A stretch of 64,000 nt of DNA from CAVVEQ01 sp963802095 (GCA_963802095.1 CAWDHI010000006.1:1-64000); one strand, 5' to 3'; positions 8,093 through 16,962 are shown, numbered from the stretch's first letter. Notes: generated from the sequence alone by a model not told the origin. Numbers and translations: made by a program.

Positions 8093-8979
8093 TTACTTGA
8101 CCCGGAAATCGTAGATGCCACTCTTAACCGGGTAAGTCTTGTGGCACTTCAGACACTTCAGCTGCGGGGGAGTATCCTCCAGCGGCCCGAAGCCGCAGTT
8201 GGGACATTTAAAGATCGAACCGGAGTCCAACGCAGGAGTGGCATTAAGAGCTTTGGAACGGGTGAACACGCTGGGGGATAGCTGAAACAGGTTCCCTGTG
8301 GGCTGCAGGACGGAATCCATGCGCACCAGGGTCTTGAGCGGCAGGTGTTTCTTCAGGAACCCCGTGCGGAAATGGCTGACGGTGAGGGTCCTTTCAAGGT
8401 GGAAGCTGGCATCCGCGAGCCACTTACGAATGGCTCTTGGGTGGAAATCGAAATTCAATTCAGCAAATTCCACTGGCTCCAGCGTGAAGGGATCCCAAGA
8501 TTGCCGTCGCAGCCAAATCTTAATATTGCCTTCAAATTGCGTTTGTTGGCATATTCAAGGATGAAGCAGGCTTCATTTCGCAGAGCGTCTTGCACCTGCT
8601 CCAGCGCCTGGCGCGGATTAGCCATGTGGTGCAGGGTGCGGATCATCGTGGCGCAATCGAAGGAGCCGGGCATGAAGGGCAGGCGGTAGATATCCGCGGC
8701 GACGAAACGGTAGCAGGACTTTTTCCACAGGCGCTTCTGGGCATGTTCCAATTGGCTGACGGAATAATCCAGCAGGACGATCTGCTTGAAATCACCATAG
8801 CGCAGCGTGTGGCGCCCCCCGCCTGCACCCAGCTCCAGCAGGCGTGATCCACCCGGCGGCAGCAACCTCCCGAGGGCGATGGATTCGACTTCGTCCTCGT
8901 AGGCACGCCCACCCTGTTCCCAAAAGGAGGTTGGGTAATCGGAACCTTCGTAACTACAAATTGGTGGCGTTTCAGTCAT
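8093..8979 (-). CDS. SAM methyltransferase with C-terminal Trm112-like zinc ribbon, frameshifted
   Basis: The ATG at 8979 gives MTETPPICSYEGSDYPTSFW, then methyltransferase motifs LLELGAGGGRHTL, IVLLDYSVSQLE, YRLPFMPGSFDCATMIRTLHH and ACFILEYANKRNLKA. The frame is lost at about 8525-8540. The adjacent frame continues with KIWLRRQSWDPFTLEPVEFA, FHPRAIRKWLADASF and a zinc-ribbon tail (CPNCGFGPL ... LKCLKCHKTYPVKSGIYDF) of the Trm112/YcaR type that often accompanies such enzymes. Joined, the product is about 295 residues. The start lies only 14 nt after the 3' end of the SRP RNA gene and on the same strand, so read-through from the strong SRP promoter may express it. Substrate unknown. Confidence 0.8.
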
Positions 8980-8992
8980 GGGAAATAAGTAC

Positions 8993-9100
8993 GCCTGAAC
9001 AGGTTTGCCGGCGGCGCCCAGAGGTGCCTCCTTACCGATGCTTCCTCTCGGACCTGTCGGGGTTCGGGGGTTTCTGCCGCGCCGGTCCCGCCCAGGCGCC
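8993..9100 (-). ncRNA. ffs: Bacterial signal recognition particle RNA (4.5S-type)
   Basis: The SRP RNA pairs with Ffh to target membrane proteins to the translocon. Reading the minus strand, the invariant domain IV core is present at 9060-9035: GACAGGTCCGAGAGGAAGC then ATCGGTAAG. It has the GNRA tetraloop (GAGA), the asymmetric AGGAAGCA loop and the conserved GGTAAG after it. The ends pair: GCCTG (from 9097) with CAGGC (to 8993), and CCGG..CGGC with GCCGCCGG, giving a rod of about 105 nt typical of short bacterial SRP RNAs without an Alu domain. A consensus promoter precedes it. It sits between mutS2 and the methyltransferase gene; no clear intrinsic terminator follows. Confidence 0.9.
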
Positions 9101-9105
9101 GGATA

Positions 9106-9134
9106 AGGATACCCCAAGGCAGGGAGGCTGTCAA
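9106..9134 (-). promoter_or_regulatory. Strong sigma-70 promoter of SRP RNA
   Basis: On the minus strand TTGACA (9134-9129) is followed by exactly 17 nt and TATCCT (9111-9106). Transcription would start at about 9100-9097, matching the first base of the paired SRP RNA end. It is the best promoter match in the window. Confidence 0.9.
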
Positions 9135-9153
9135 TGAACCCCAGTTTTGTCCC

Positions 9154-11535
9154 TCAATCCTCGTAGTTGAATTTGATCACGGTCACCCCATCACCACCTT
9201 CACTTTCGTGCCCGCGCACCCAGCTTGAAACATGCGGTGATTTTCGCAGCTCGGTGCGGATGGCCTCGCGCAGCTTGCCTGTGCCTTTCCCGTGAATGAT
9301 CCGTACGTAGGGCATACCCGCTAGGTAAGCAGAATCCAGGTAGTCCTCCAGCTTCGGCAGAGCCTCCTCGGCGGTCTGACCGCGCAGGTCCAGCTCCAAC
9401 CCAGGGGAGGGATGCATCAGGGTGGGTACCTTACCCGCTGGTGCGGGTTTCTCAACCACCCCGGGCTGTGAGGTCTTCCGCTGAATATCCTCGCGGCGGG
9501 CGCGGATGTGCATTGCGCCCACCTGAACTTCCAGCTCTTCCTCCCCAAGGGTGGTGATCACCCCATCGGCTTTGAGGGTGCGCAGATGAACCTTCTCTCC
9601 CACCTTCAACGGGCCAGCTTTTCGCACCGGTGGGGGTTGTGGCAACGGCTCTGGCTCCGGAATTTCCTGCTCAATCCGTTCCAGCTCCTGCTGGAGGCTT
9701 ATTACACCTTCGATGGGCTGCCTGGCCCTGGCTAGCTCACGGCGTAAAGATTCCATTTCGGCGTGCAGATCTTCCGCTTCCTGCCGAGCTTCGCCACGAG
9801 CGGTTTCCAACAAAGAGGCACGTTCCGCCTCAATAAGCTGCAGGCGGGTCTCCCACTCACGTTGGGCAGCGATTGCGCTCTGCCTGGCTTCCTCGGCTTC
9901 AACCCGGGCGGCGCGAGCCAGGTCGCGCTGGCGGTGGATCTCATCCAACAGGTCCTCGGCTTTCAGATCGCCCGGGTCGAGCATCGCGCGAGCGGAGGTG
10001 ATGATCTCGTAGGAAAGTCCCAACCTTTCAGCGATGGCCAGAGCGTTGGAGCGACCGGGCAGCCCAAGGCTGAGGTGATAGGTGGGGCGCAGGGTCTTCA
10101 GGTCGAACTCCACGCTGGCATTGGTCACCCCCGGGGTGGTGTGGGCAAAAGCTTTCAGCTCCGGGTAGTGGGTGGCCACCAGGCATGGAATAGCCCGATC
10201 CACCAGGTTCCCCAGGATGGCGCGGGCAATGGCCGAGCCTTCCTGGGGATCGGTGCCAGCGCCCAGTTCATCCAGGATGACCAGCGTGTCGCGGTCCGCC
10301 ATGCGCAGGATGCGGACGATGTTGGTGATGTGTCCCGAAAAGGTGGAAAGCGACTGTTCGATGGACTGTTCATCACCGATATCTGCAAAGACTTGGTGAA
10401 AGCAGCTGATGACAGAACCGGATTGGGCTGGGATATGCAGCCCGGATTGAGCCATCAGCGTCAGCAGGCCAACTGTTTTTAGGCTCACCGTTTTCCCGCC
10501 GGTGTTGGGTCCGGTGATAACCACAGCGTAAGTATCCTCATCCAGGTCGAAATCGATGGGAACGACCTTTTCAGGATCCAGCAGGGGGTGGCGGGCGTGG
10601 TAGAGGCGGAGGCTGCTGCCGGGGTGTTTCCCCCCCTTTGCCTTTCGGGTTTCGGGGATAAGCGGCTCACTTGCGTGCAGGTCCTCTGCGTATTTGGCAG
10701 AAGCCAAGGCCAGATCCAACTCCGCGAGCGCGATAAGGAGGGCGTTGAGCGCAGTGGCATGAACACCCACCTCCGCGGAAAGCTCAGTCAGGATGCGCCG
10801 TTCTTCATCCCTTTCAGCAAGCTGTTTTTCCTGCCATTCGTTGTTGAGGTCCACCGTCGCGAGAGGTTCAACAAACAGCGTTGCACCGGAGGAGGACTGG
10901 TCGTGGACGATCGCGCGCATGCGCCCTTTGAAATCCGCCCGCAGGGGGATGACGTATCGACCCCCGCGCTGGGTGATGATGGCCTCCTGCAGGATGGGGG
11001 TGATGCGCGGATCCGTGATCATCTTTTCCAGCTTGCCCATCAGGCGGTCGTAGGCTGTTTTTAGCTCACGACGGATGGTAGCGAGCTTTGGGGAAGCGCT
11101 GTCACGGATCTCCCCGCGCTCATTGATGCAGCGGGAAATCGCTTCAATCAACCCGGGTGGCGGTGCCAGGGTTACTGCGATCGCAGCCAGAAGTGGGAAT
11201 TTGACCTGGTTTTTTTCAAAGTACCGTCCCAATTCACGGGCGGCTTCGAGAGTGGACTTAACCTGCATCAACTCTACCGGGTTCAGAACGCCACCGCGGG
11301 CAGCCAGATCCGAAAGCGGGCGGATATCCGATGAACCGCCAATGCTGACTTCAACATTTAAGCTCAGAAGCAGGCGTGCCTCGGAGGTGGTCTTCTGGCG
11401 TTCCACCACGGTTTCCCACCTGGTGGAAGGCTTGAGCGCGCGGGCAAGTTCGGTGGAAGCACTAAAGGAGGTGCAGGCAGCCAGCCGATCCAGTACCTTG
11501 GGATATTCCAGCACCTGCAGGGTCTTTGCGTCCAT
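9154..11535 (-). CDS. mutS2: MutS2 family ATPase/endonuclease
   Basis: The protein is 793 residues from the ATG at 11535; the usual MutS2 length is about 780. It begins MDAKTLQVLEYPKVLDRLA, the standard MutS2 start. The N-terminal core/lever domains are followed by the ABC-type ATPase with Walker A GPNTGGKT (about residue 340), Walker B LVILDELGAGTDP and ATHYPELKAFA. A long charged coiled coil (about 500-620), a KOW-like beta segment and a C-terminal Smr domain with LDLRGQTAEEALPKLEDYLD and IIHGKGTGKLREAI (about 715-793) complete it. MutS2 acts on recombination intermediates and, in Bacillus, splits collided ribosomes; it does not carry the MutS mismatch-recognition domain. Confidence 0.96.
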   Translation of the reverse strand: MDAKTLQVLEYPKVLDRLAACTSFSASTELARALKPSTRWETVVERQKTTSEARLLLSLNVEVSIGGSSDIRPLSDLAARGGVLNPVELMQVKSTLEAARELGRYFEKNQVKFPLLAAIAVTLAPPPGLIEAISRCINERGEIRDSASPKLATIRRELKTAYDRLMGKLEKMITDPRITPILQEAIITQRGGRYVIPLRADFKGRMRAIVHDQSSSGATLFVEPLATVDLNNEWQEKQLAERDEERRILTELSAEVGVHATALNALLIALAELDLALASAKYAEDLHASEPLIPETRKAKGGKHPGSSLRLYHARHPLLDPEKVVPIDFDLDEDTYAVVITGPNTGGKTVSLKTVGLLTLMAQSGLHIPAQSGSVISCFHQVFADIGDEQSIEQSLSTFSGHITNIVRILRMADRDTLVILDELGAGTDPQEGSAIARAILGNLVDRAIPCLVATHYPELKAFAHTTPGVTNASVEFDLKTLRPTYHLSLGLPGRSNALAIAERLGLSYEIITSARAMLDPGDLKAEDLLDEIHRQRDLARAARVEAEEARQSAIAAQREWETRLQLIEAERASLLETARGEARQEAEDLHAEMESLRRELARARQPIEGVISLQQELERIEQEIPEPEPLPQPPPVRKAGPLKVGEKVHLRTLKADGVITTLGEEELEVQVGAMHIRARREDIQRKTSQPGVVEKPAPAGKVPTLMHPSPGLELDLRGQTAEEALPKLEDYLDSAYLAGMPYVRIIHGKGTGKLREAIRTELRKSPHVSSWVRGHESEGGDGVTVIKFNYED

Positions 11536-11604
11536 GACGTGCAAAGTCTACCATGATTCCCCGGCAGCCTTTCGCCTTCGATGATGGCAGCGAAGGGGAT
11601 TTGC

Positions 11605-11610
11605 TATAAT
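11605..11610 (+). promoter_or_regulatory. -10 box of radical SAM gene, likely leaderless
   Basis: TATAAT preceded by TGC (extended -10 like), ending 9 nt before the ATG at 11620. There is no Shine-Dalgarno sequence. Confidence 0.6.
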
Positions 11611-11619
11611 GAAATCACC

Positions 11620-12681
11620 ATGGATAACATCCGGGGTGCATTGGATCGTCTGACCACGGAGGGAGACCTCTGGGAATCAGATTCGGAAGGAAAAGGCTGG
11701 TGCCTTGCCTGTGCCCACCGCTGCCATATCTCCCCCGGGAACCGGGGCATTTGCCAGGTGCGGTTTAATGATGGTGGGGAGTTGCGTGTTCCCTGGGGGT
11801 ACGTGGCCGGGCTGCATCCCGACCCGATCGAGAAAAAACCCTTCGCCCACTTCCTGCCCGGCGCCAAGGCGCTCACCTTCGGCATGCTGGGCTGCAACCT
11901 GCGCTGCGATTTCTGCCAGAACTGGCAGACTTCCCAGACGCTCAAAGATTCCCGCGCGGAAGCGTTCGGCGAGTACATCGAAAAGATGAATGCAGATGAT
12001 GTGGTTTCGCTTGCCATTCAAACCGGCTCGGAGGTGATCGCATCCTCTTATAACGAACCCCTGATCACCAGCGAGTGGGCGGTGGCGATTTTCCGCCAGG
12101 CCAGGCAACAGGGCATACGGACGGTGTATGTCTCCAACGGATTCGCCTCCCCTGAGGCAATGGAATATCTCGAACCCTGGCTGGATGGCATGAAGATCGA
12201 CCTGAAGGCAATGAACGAGAAAAGCTACCGCGACCTGGGAGGCCACTTGCAACCGGTTCTAGATACCATCCGCTCCGCCCGAGAAAAAGGGATGTGGGTG
12301 GAGGTTGTCACCCTGCTGATCCCAGGTTTGAATGATGACCCGCAGGAACTCTGGGATCTCACCTCCTTCCTTGTCTCGGTATCACGGGATATCCCCTGGC
12401 ACGTGACGGCCTATCACCCGGATTACAAGCGCTTTGAAAATCCACCCACCAATGCAGCAGATCTGCAGAAGGCAGTCGATATAGCCCAGGAAGCCGGGTT
12501 GCGCTACGTCTACGCCGGCAACCTGCCGGGCAGGGTGGGCAGCCTGGAGGATACCCACTGCCCAGGCTGCGGCACTGCGGTGATCCGCCGCAGGGGGTAT
12601 GCCATCCTTGGCAATACCATCACAACCGAAGGAAAGTGCCTGGATTGTGGCGAATCCATCGCGGGGTTCTGGCGAAAATAA
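11620..12681 (+). CDS. amrS: AmmeMemoRadiSam system radical SAM enzyme
   Basis: The protein is 353 residues from the ATG at 11620. The radical SAM cluster motif is Cys92-x3-Cys96-x2-Cys99 (GCNLRCDFCQNW). An N-terminal Cys cluster (CLACAHRCHISPGNRGIC) precedes it and a C-terminal rubredoxin-like knuckle pair follows (CPGCGTAVIRR and GKCLDCGE). This three-part layout is diagnostic of AmrS, the radical SAM member of the AmmeMemoRadiSam set. The usual AMMECR1 and Memo partners are not in this window, so they must be elsewhere if present. TSSYNEP-like sequence (ASSYNEPLITSEW) is the family's conserved loop. The reaction is not established. The gene is divergent from mutS2, 85 bp apart. Confidence 0.9.
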   Translation: MDNIRGALDRLTTEGDLWESDSEGKGWCLACAHRCHISPGNRGICQVRFNDGGELRVPWGYVAGLHPDPIEKKPFAHFLPGAKALTFGMLGCNLRCDFCQNWQTSQTLKDSRAEAFGEYIEKMNADDVVSLAIQTGSEVIASSYNEPLITSEWAVAIFRQARQQGIRTVYVSNGFASPEAMEYLEPWLDGMKIDLKAMNEKSYRDLGGHLQPVLDTIRSAREKGMWVEVVTLLIPGLNDDPQELWDLTSFLVSVSRDIPWHVTAYHPDYKRFENPPTNAADLQKAVDIAQEAGLRYVYAGNLPGRVGSLEDTHCPGCGTAVIRRRGYAILGNTITTEGKCLDCGESIAGFWRK

Positions 12682-12699
12682 TAAATTACCGGGCGGGGG

Positions 12700-14451
12700 T
12701 TATGGACCGGGATAGACCGGTTGGGTTGGCAAGGGTGTTCGAGTTTGCTTTGGTGCGGGCGTCTGGCTGAGGATGGGGGATGGCGTGGAGCTGGGGCGCT
12801 GCACCCCGGGCTGGATCCAGACCGTGGCGGTTGGAAGTGGTTGGCCTTCCCCGGTGATATCGTTGACATAGCCCACCGAACCAGCGCACAGCCCGGTAAG
12901 ATTCTTGCTCAGCTTTTCCCAGATGAGCGGCAAGCCATCGCGGGCGGTGATTTCCAATGCATCCGCCATGCAGCCTGCTCCGGAGTTATAGTTCGCCAGG
13001 GTGAACTTCCACAGGTCTGTGAAGGACGCGGCTTTTCCAGGGGTTTGACGGGTAACGTTATAGACCATCCGCCCCACCTGCCCGCAGTTGGCACGCATAT
13101 TCTCAGCAAACACCTGGATGCTGAAGTTGATCTTGGAAAGATCGATGCCCATATCGCAGGTTGGGCAGGTGGAATTGACCCCATCCACCAGGGATAGGCG
13201 CAGGGTTTTTTTATGCTGGTCAGATAGACCGGCAAAACCGACCGCGCAGGTTTCCTTGTTCAATACCAGCGGGCAGTAATCCGCATAGAACTTGGTATTC
13301 CACAGTAGCAGAGTGTCTGCTCCCTGTTCTGTCATCTGCCCCAACCCAGCTTCATCGAAATTTTCATACATGCCCGGCCAGAACTGACTTTCCTTGCTGA
13401 AGATGCGCTTTAACAGCTCGGCGGGAACGCCTGAATCGTTGGAGATATCGAGGATTTCCTGGTCGAAACGGTTCTGCCAATCGATCACCTGCGGCATTGC
13501 TTTTTGGATGCCGCACTCGTTGGCGCTGTGCAGGCTGGTCAGGCCGTTATTTTCGCAGGTGGAGGCATCCACCGCACCGCGCTCAATGAGCATCCCCGCC
13601 AGGAAATAATAGGGAATGGCAGATTGAAGCCCCTCCACGCTATCAGGGGAGGTTAGCCATTCGGGCAGTCCACCGAGATCGGGGAAGGCCATCCAGGTAT
13701 CAGCGCAGCTTGGCAGGGTGGCACCCTGCCACTGGCTGCTGATCACATCCACAAACCAGAGGGCATCATCAGCGGAGTCCCCCTCGGGCGACATGAAATC
13801 CCCCCAGGGAATTACCCGTACCTGGGCGCTGTATTTTGGGCTCGAATCGCCAAAACTTGAATTAGCCCAGAAAACCACCTCGCGCCCATCATCTCCGGTG
13901 GCTTCCAACGGAATTGTGCAATCCACCCCGGCGCATTGGAAAGGTTTATCACCGATGCGGCCGGCGATATCCAGGATCAACTCGTTGGGCAACGGTTCCT
14001 CGGCATGGAAGGTAAGGTAGGGCGGGGAGGAACAGCGGTTATCGTATGGTTTCAGCTCGCAGCCGGTGACGGTGACTAACACTGTGGCAGGGGGAAGATC
14101 CACAACCACGTCTTTCCTGGCAGGCTTTGAACCAACCTGTTGCAGATAAAGGCCTCCGCAGGTATCAGATGCACACGCCCCAGTCTTTTTCCAGGCTTCG
14201 TAAACCTCGGTTGTGCACTGAGCGCGGATCTCAGCCAGGGTTGGTTGACCATCCGTTTCGATGAAAAGTGTGCATGCGGGCTGGTTGTTCGAGTACCAGC
14301 TCAACCACCATTCGTATTGGGTGTACTCCACGCTGAGGGTTGTGCGCCGGTCGGGACCTTCCAGCGGCGGGTCGGCAGCCTGAACCATCCGTGGAGGGAA
14401 AATCATCATCACGGTCAGGCATAAAACGATGCTGGAGAGGAATACACGCAT
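12700..14451 (-). CDS. Secreted lytic-transglycosylase-like protein
   Basis: The ATG at 14451 starts a clear signal peptide (MRVFLSSIVLCLTVMMIFPP ... VQAA); longer starts would bury it. The 583-residue product has a Cys-rich N-terminal half (residues about 25-270) of unknown fold. An SLT-like helical domain (about 330-540) follows, with IFSKESQFWPGMY, where the Glu after KES matches the catalytic Glu of lytic transglycosylases. It continues with AGLGQMTEQGADTLLLWN and FTLANYNSGAGCMADALE, the usual Y-N-x-G motif. A Thr/Pro-rich tail (SSTPSPILSQTPAPKQTRTP) ends it. It probably cleaves or binds peptidoglycan outside the membrane. It is followed on the same strand by no clear terminator. Confidence 0.72.
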   Translation of the reverse strand: MRVFLSSIVLCLTVMMIFPPRMVQAADPPLEGPDRRTTLSVEYTQYEWWLSWYSNNQPACTLFIETDGQPTLAEIRAQCTTEVYEAWKKTGACASDTCGGLYLQQVGSKPARKDVVVDLPPATVLVTVTGCELKPYDNRCSSPPYLTFHAEEPLPNELILDIAGRIGDKPFQCAGVDCTIPLEATGDDGREVVFWANSSFGDSSPKYSAQVRVIPWGDFMSPEGDSADDALWFVDVISSQWQGATLPSCADTWMAFPDLGGLPEWLTSPDSVEGLQSAIPYYFLAGMLIERGAVDASTCENNGLTSLHSANECGIQKAMPQVIDWQNRFDQEILDISNDSGVPAELLKRIFSKESQFWPGMYENFDEAGLGQMTEQGADTLLLWNTKFYADYCPLVLNKETCAVGFAGLSDQHKKTLRLSLVDGVNSTCPTCDMGIDLSKINFSIQVFAENMRANCGQVGRMVYNVTRQTPGKAASFTDLWKFTLANYNSGAGCMADALEITARDGLPLIWEKLSKNLTGLCAGSVGYVNDITGEGQPLPTATVWIQPGVQRPSSTPSPILSQTPAPKQTRTPLPTQPVYPGP

Positions 14452-14589
14452 CAAAATGTTACCACCCTGCAATTCTATAGCTCCAATCGCTGGAATTTCA
14501 GTGTAGCACGGGCGAGTCAAAATCACAATAATTCATGCAGGTATTAACAAAGATGTAAACTCCTCGCCAGGTCATTGACAATGGCAAAA

Positions 14590-15783
14590 TTAAAAGGTAG
14601 GCGTACGGGTTGGAGTGGGTGTTCTGGTTTCGGTGCGGGTACGCGTAACCGTGCGGGTTGGTGTAATTGTGCGGGTGGGAGTGATCGTGGGAGTGAGGGT
14701 GATGGTGCGGGTGAGCGTCTGCGTAATAGTGGGGGTGAGCGTGGCAGTCGGGCTGGTGGTGAGGTCGTGGACGAGCGTGATCACACGCTGGGTAAGCGGC
14801 TGGGATGCGCCAAGGAACCCCAGCATTGCCCCAAGCGAGTCGTGGATCCCGGCTGTGCGCGGAAGGAATACCTGCGCTTCGGTTGAACCGGGCAATTTCC
14901 AGGTTTCCAGCGCCGTTGCGGGAAGCTGGAAATACCGGATGCGGCCTGGATCAGCCAGGTAGAGCGCCAACGGGATGGAATCGATCACCTCGTTGTAGCC
15001 CAGGCTGGTGTCGATCCGGTCCCGGTAGGTTTGATAGAGCCCCGGGAGCAGGCTGAGGTTCCCGCTTTCCGCCAGACGTAGATAGAGCGCTTGCAACAAT
15101 TCCTGCTGGCGCCGGTTTCGGGCGGGTTCCTCCATCCCGGAGCGCACCCGGAAGTAACACAGCGCTTTTTGCCCGTTCATGTGCACCCGACCTTCCCGGA
15201 CCGTTCCACAGGAATCCCACAAGTCTTCGGAAACGGTCAGGTCCACTCCGCCCAGTCCTTCCACCAAGTATGTGAAAGCATCCAAGGGGATGACGGCGTA
15301 CTTCTCGGGGCGGATGCCTAGATTGTATTCGAGGGTGGTGAGCAGGCTTTCGATACCCCCGGAAACATAGGCGGCATTAAGGCGCTGCATGGTCAGCCCG
15401 GGGATATAGACGAACAGGTCGGGTGGCAGCGAGATCAAAGCCGCTTTGGCTGTGCCGGGATCATAGAGCACAAGCATGAGCGCGTCGGTGCGACCTTTGT
15501 ATGGCGAGGGTTTATCACTCCCTACGAGCAGGATGGAGCGCACTCCCGATGGAAGTTCCAGTCGTGGAGCGGGGGGTGGGATGGCTGTGGGCATGGATAA
15601 TGCAACCGGAGAAGGGTAATTCATCCAAACCGGCAGCGTCCGGGTGGGCAGCGGTGTTAAGGTGACTATCCCTGTGCTGGTTGCAGTTGCCGTTTCCGCA
15701 GCGATTGGTTGAATGGCAGCCTGGGAGCAGCCTGCAATGATGATCGCCAGGGTTATCGCGCAGAATCTTATATATAAACGCAT
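14590..15783 (-). CDS. LytR-CpsA-Psr (LCP) family lipoprotein
   Basis: The 397-residue protein has a lipoprotein signal (MRLYIRFCAITLAIIIAGCS). A Thr-rich linker precedes the LCP domain (about residues 80-310), seen as RSILLVGSDKPSPYKGRTDALMLVL without a gap, then SLPPDLFVYIPG, RLNAAYVSGG, YAVIPLDAFTYLVEGLGGVDL and KALCYFRVRS. LCP enzymes transfer glycopolymers from lipid carriers to the cell wall; the conserved Arg/Asp set (GRTDALM, ALCYFRVR) is present. The C-terminus is an extended TPT/TRT repeat tail of about 60 residues, unusual for LCP proteins and likely a flexible or glycosylated stalk. Lipoprotein anchoring instead of a transmembrane helix is also atypical. Confidence 0.85.
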   Translation of the reverse strand: MRLYIRFCAITLAIIIAGCSQAAIQPIAAETATATSTGIVTLTPLPTRTLPVWMNYPSPVALSMPTAIPPPAPRLELPSGVRSILLVGSDKPSPYKGRTDALMLVLYDPGTAKAALISLPPDLFVYIPGLTMQRLNAAYVSGGIESLLTTLEYNLGIRPEKYAVIPLDAFTYLVEGLGGVDLTVSEDLWDSCGTVREGRVHMNGQKALCYFRVRSGMEEPARNRRQQELLQALYLRLAESGNLSLLPGLYQTYRDRIDTSLGYNEVIDSIPLALYLADPGRIRYFQLPATALETWKLPGSTEAQVFLPRTAGIHDSLGAMLGFLGASQPLTQRVITLVHDLTTSPTATLTPTITQTLTRTITLTPTITPTRTITPTRTVTRTRTETRTPTPTRTPTF

Positions 15784-15789
15784 AAAAAA

Positions 15790-15795
15790 ATTATA
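15790..15795 (-). promoter_or_regulatory. -10 box of LCP gene, leaderless
   Basis: On the minus strand TGCTATAAT (extended -10) ends 6 nt before the ATG at 15783, with only T residues between. Transcription would start at the A of ATG. Confidence 0.7.
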
Positions 15796-15884
15796 GCACG
15801 GCAGTTTTTGGTACCTTTCTAGAGCGAATTTCGTTTAATAAATGAGCAACCGTCGTCTTCGTTGGGTGTTCAATCCTGTAAGAA

Positions 15885-15901
15885 GTGAGACCAGTTCTCA
15901 C
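15885..15901. repeat. Inverted repeat before small membrane protein gene
   Basis: GTGAGA and TCTCAC flank a 5-nt loop, 15 nt before the ATG at 15917 and next to the GGGAAAGAG ribosome site. It could be an operator or a hairpin that affects translation. Confidence 0.4.
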
Positions 15902-15916
15902 GGGAAAGAGAAAATC

Positions 15917-15997
15917 ATGTCTGGAATTGTGTACGTTCTGGTGGCAATCATCGGCTTGCTCTTCGGAGCCATGAGCCTGACCAGCTGGAAGAAATAA
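15917..15997 (+). CDS. 26-residue single-helix membrane protein
   Basis: A short open frame encodes one membrane helix (MSGIVYVLVAIIGLLFGAMS) followed by LTSWKK. A purine-rich ribosome site (GGGAAAGAG) lies 7 nt upstream of the ATG, and an intrinsic terminator follows at 16074, so the gene forms a complete small transcription unit between two minus-strand genes. The positive C-terminal end predicts the tail inside. Function unknown; small proteins of this kind often act as subunits or regulators of larger membrane complexes, but nothing here identifies a partner. Confidence 0.55.
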   Translation: MSGIVYVLVAIIGLLFGAMSLTSWKK

Positions 15998-16073
15998 TTC
16001 CTGCAGGGATATTTCCAGCTGGTTCCTGATACCACACGTACCAACCTGACGCGCGGAGTGTGAACCGCCTAAG

Positions 16074-16103
16074 AGGCCATTCGAGAGATCGAAGGCCTTT
16101 TAT
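16074..16103 (+). terminator. Intrinsic terminator
   Basis: AGGCC-A-TTCGA / TCGAA-GGCCT with a GAGA loop and a single bulged A, then TTTATTTAT. It closes the unit of the 26-residue membrane protein and lies at the end of the convergent DinB gene. Confidence 0.8.
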
Positions 16104-16808
16104 TTATGCAGAGAGCAGTTTGAGTATATGGTTGGTATGATCCAGCTCATGCCAGATCGCAACGCGTAGCAATTTTCGCGGAGTCCAAAATTCTCCGCTT
16201 TTCCCGGTCACCAGGGAGGAATCCTCGAGGGTGGGCAGGATGGCATCCAACTGAGCGCGAACAAGCGGCAGGCTTTCGAAGACGTCCGAGGGCAGGTCAT
16301 CGCGCCGGCCGCTGGCGAGGTCGAGCCGTGAAAGATACCAGAACTCCGACCTGGCAATATGGCCAAGGATGCCGCGAAGGCTCCATTTTTCTCCTGGCAG
16401 GACAAGATCGAAGCGGTCAGTTGGTATCGCGCCCATTAATTCCATTAAATCCACCCGCGTCCATTTGAGGAGCTGCACCCCGCGCTCGATATCGGCCTTT
16501 CGCAGCGGCTTCCAATCATGGCGGAAAAATGCATCCACCTCGTAGCCGTTCTCAGCCAGTTCAAAATCTCCATCGATCGTGTAATCCTCGAAGGTCTCCA
16601 CCAGGCGGATATCAAAATCGCGCAGGTCCGCGATCCAGCTATCGGAAGTGTGGCTCTCCAGCCAGGCTTTATACCCCAATACTGCCCGCGGCATGGTCGC
16701 CAGCGCTTCGGACCCGCTCCCGCCGAAAGCAAAACAGCCAGGCATATCCAGCGCCCAGGCGAGCGAGCGGTGTTCAAAATTATTTTCCAGACCGATGCAG
16801 ATGATCAC
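16104..16808 (-). CDS. HicB-like N-terminus fused to DinB-family domain
   Basis: A 234-residue protein starting at a GTG (16808) that lies 6 nt after TATATT, so probably leaderless. Residues about 1-50 (SLAWALDMPGCFAFGGSGSE, then EALATMPRAVLGY) match the HicB/UPF0150 pattern of the antitoxin fold (D-x-P-G-C-x-x-x-G then an EAL helix). Residues about 105-234 form a DinB/YfiT-type four-helix bundle: QLLKWTRVDLMELM, KWSLRGILGHIARSEFWYL and a late IWHELDHTNHILKLL whose His residues (with HIARSEFW) are the expected metal triad. DinB-fold proteins are metal-dependent thiol transferases or hydrolases. The combination suggests a stand-alone enzyme with a repurposed HicB module; substrate unknown. Confidence 0.72.
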   Translation of the reverse strand: MIICIGLENNFEHRSLAWALDMPGCFAFGGSGSEALATMPRAVLGYKAWLESHTSDSWIADLRDFDIRLVETFEDYTIDGDFELAENGYEVDAFFRHDWKPLRKADIERGVQLLKWTRVDLMELMGAIPTDRFDLVLPGEKWSLRGILGHIARSEFWYLSRLDLASGRRDDLPSDVFESLPLVRAQLDAILPTLEDSSLVTGKSGEFWTPRKLLRVAIWHELDHTNHILKLLSA

Positions 16809-16962
16809 AGAAATAATATAGCATGAATCAGGTTTAATGGTTGATCAGCTGATCGGGAAGCGGAAAGAACAGGAAATTTATTATGGGTTGATCCGGGCTG
16901 GCGAACGTTAAAGGTCATAAGAATTCTTATTGACAGAAAATGAGGATTCAATGAGAAACCGA

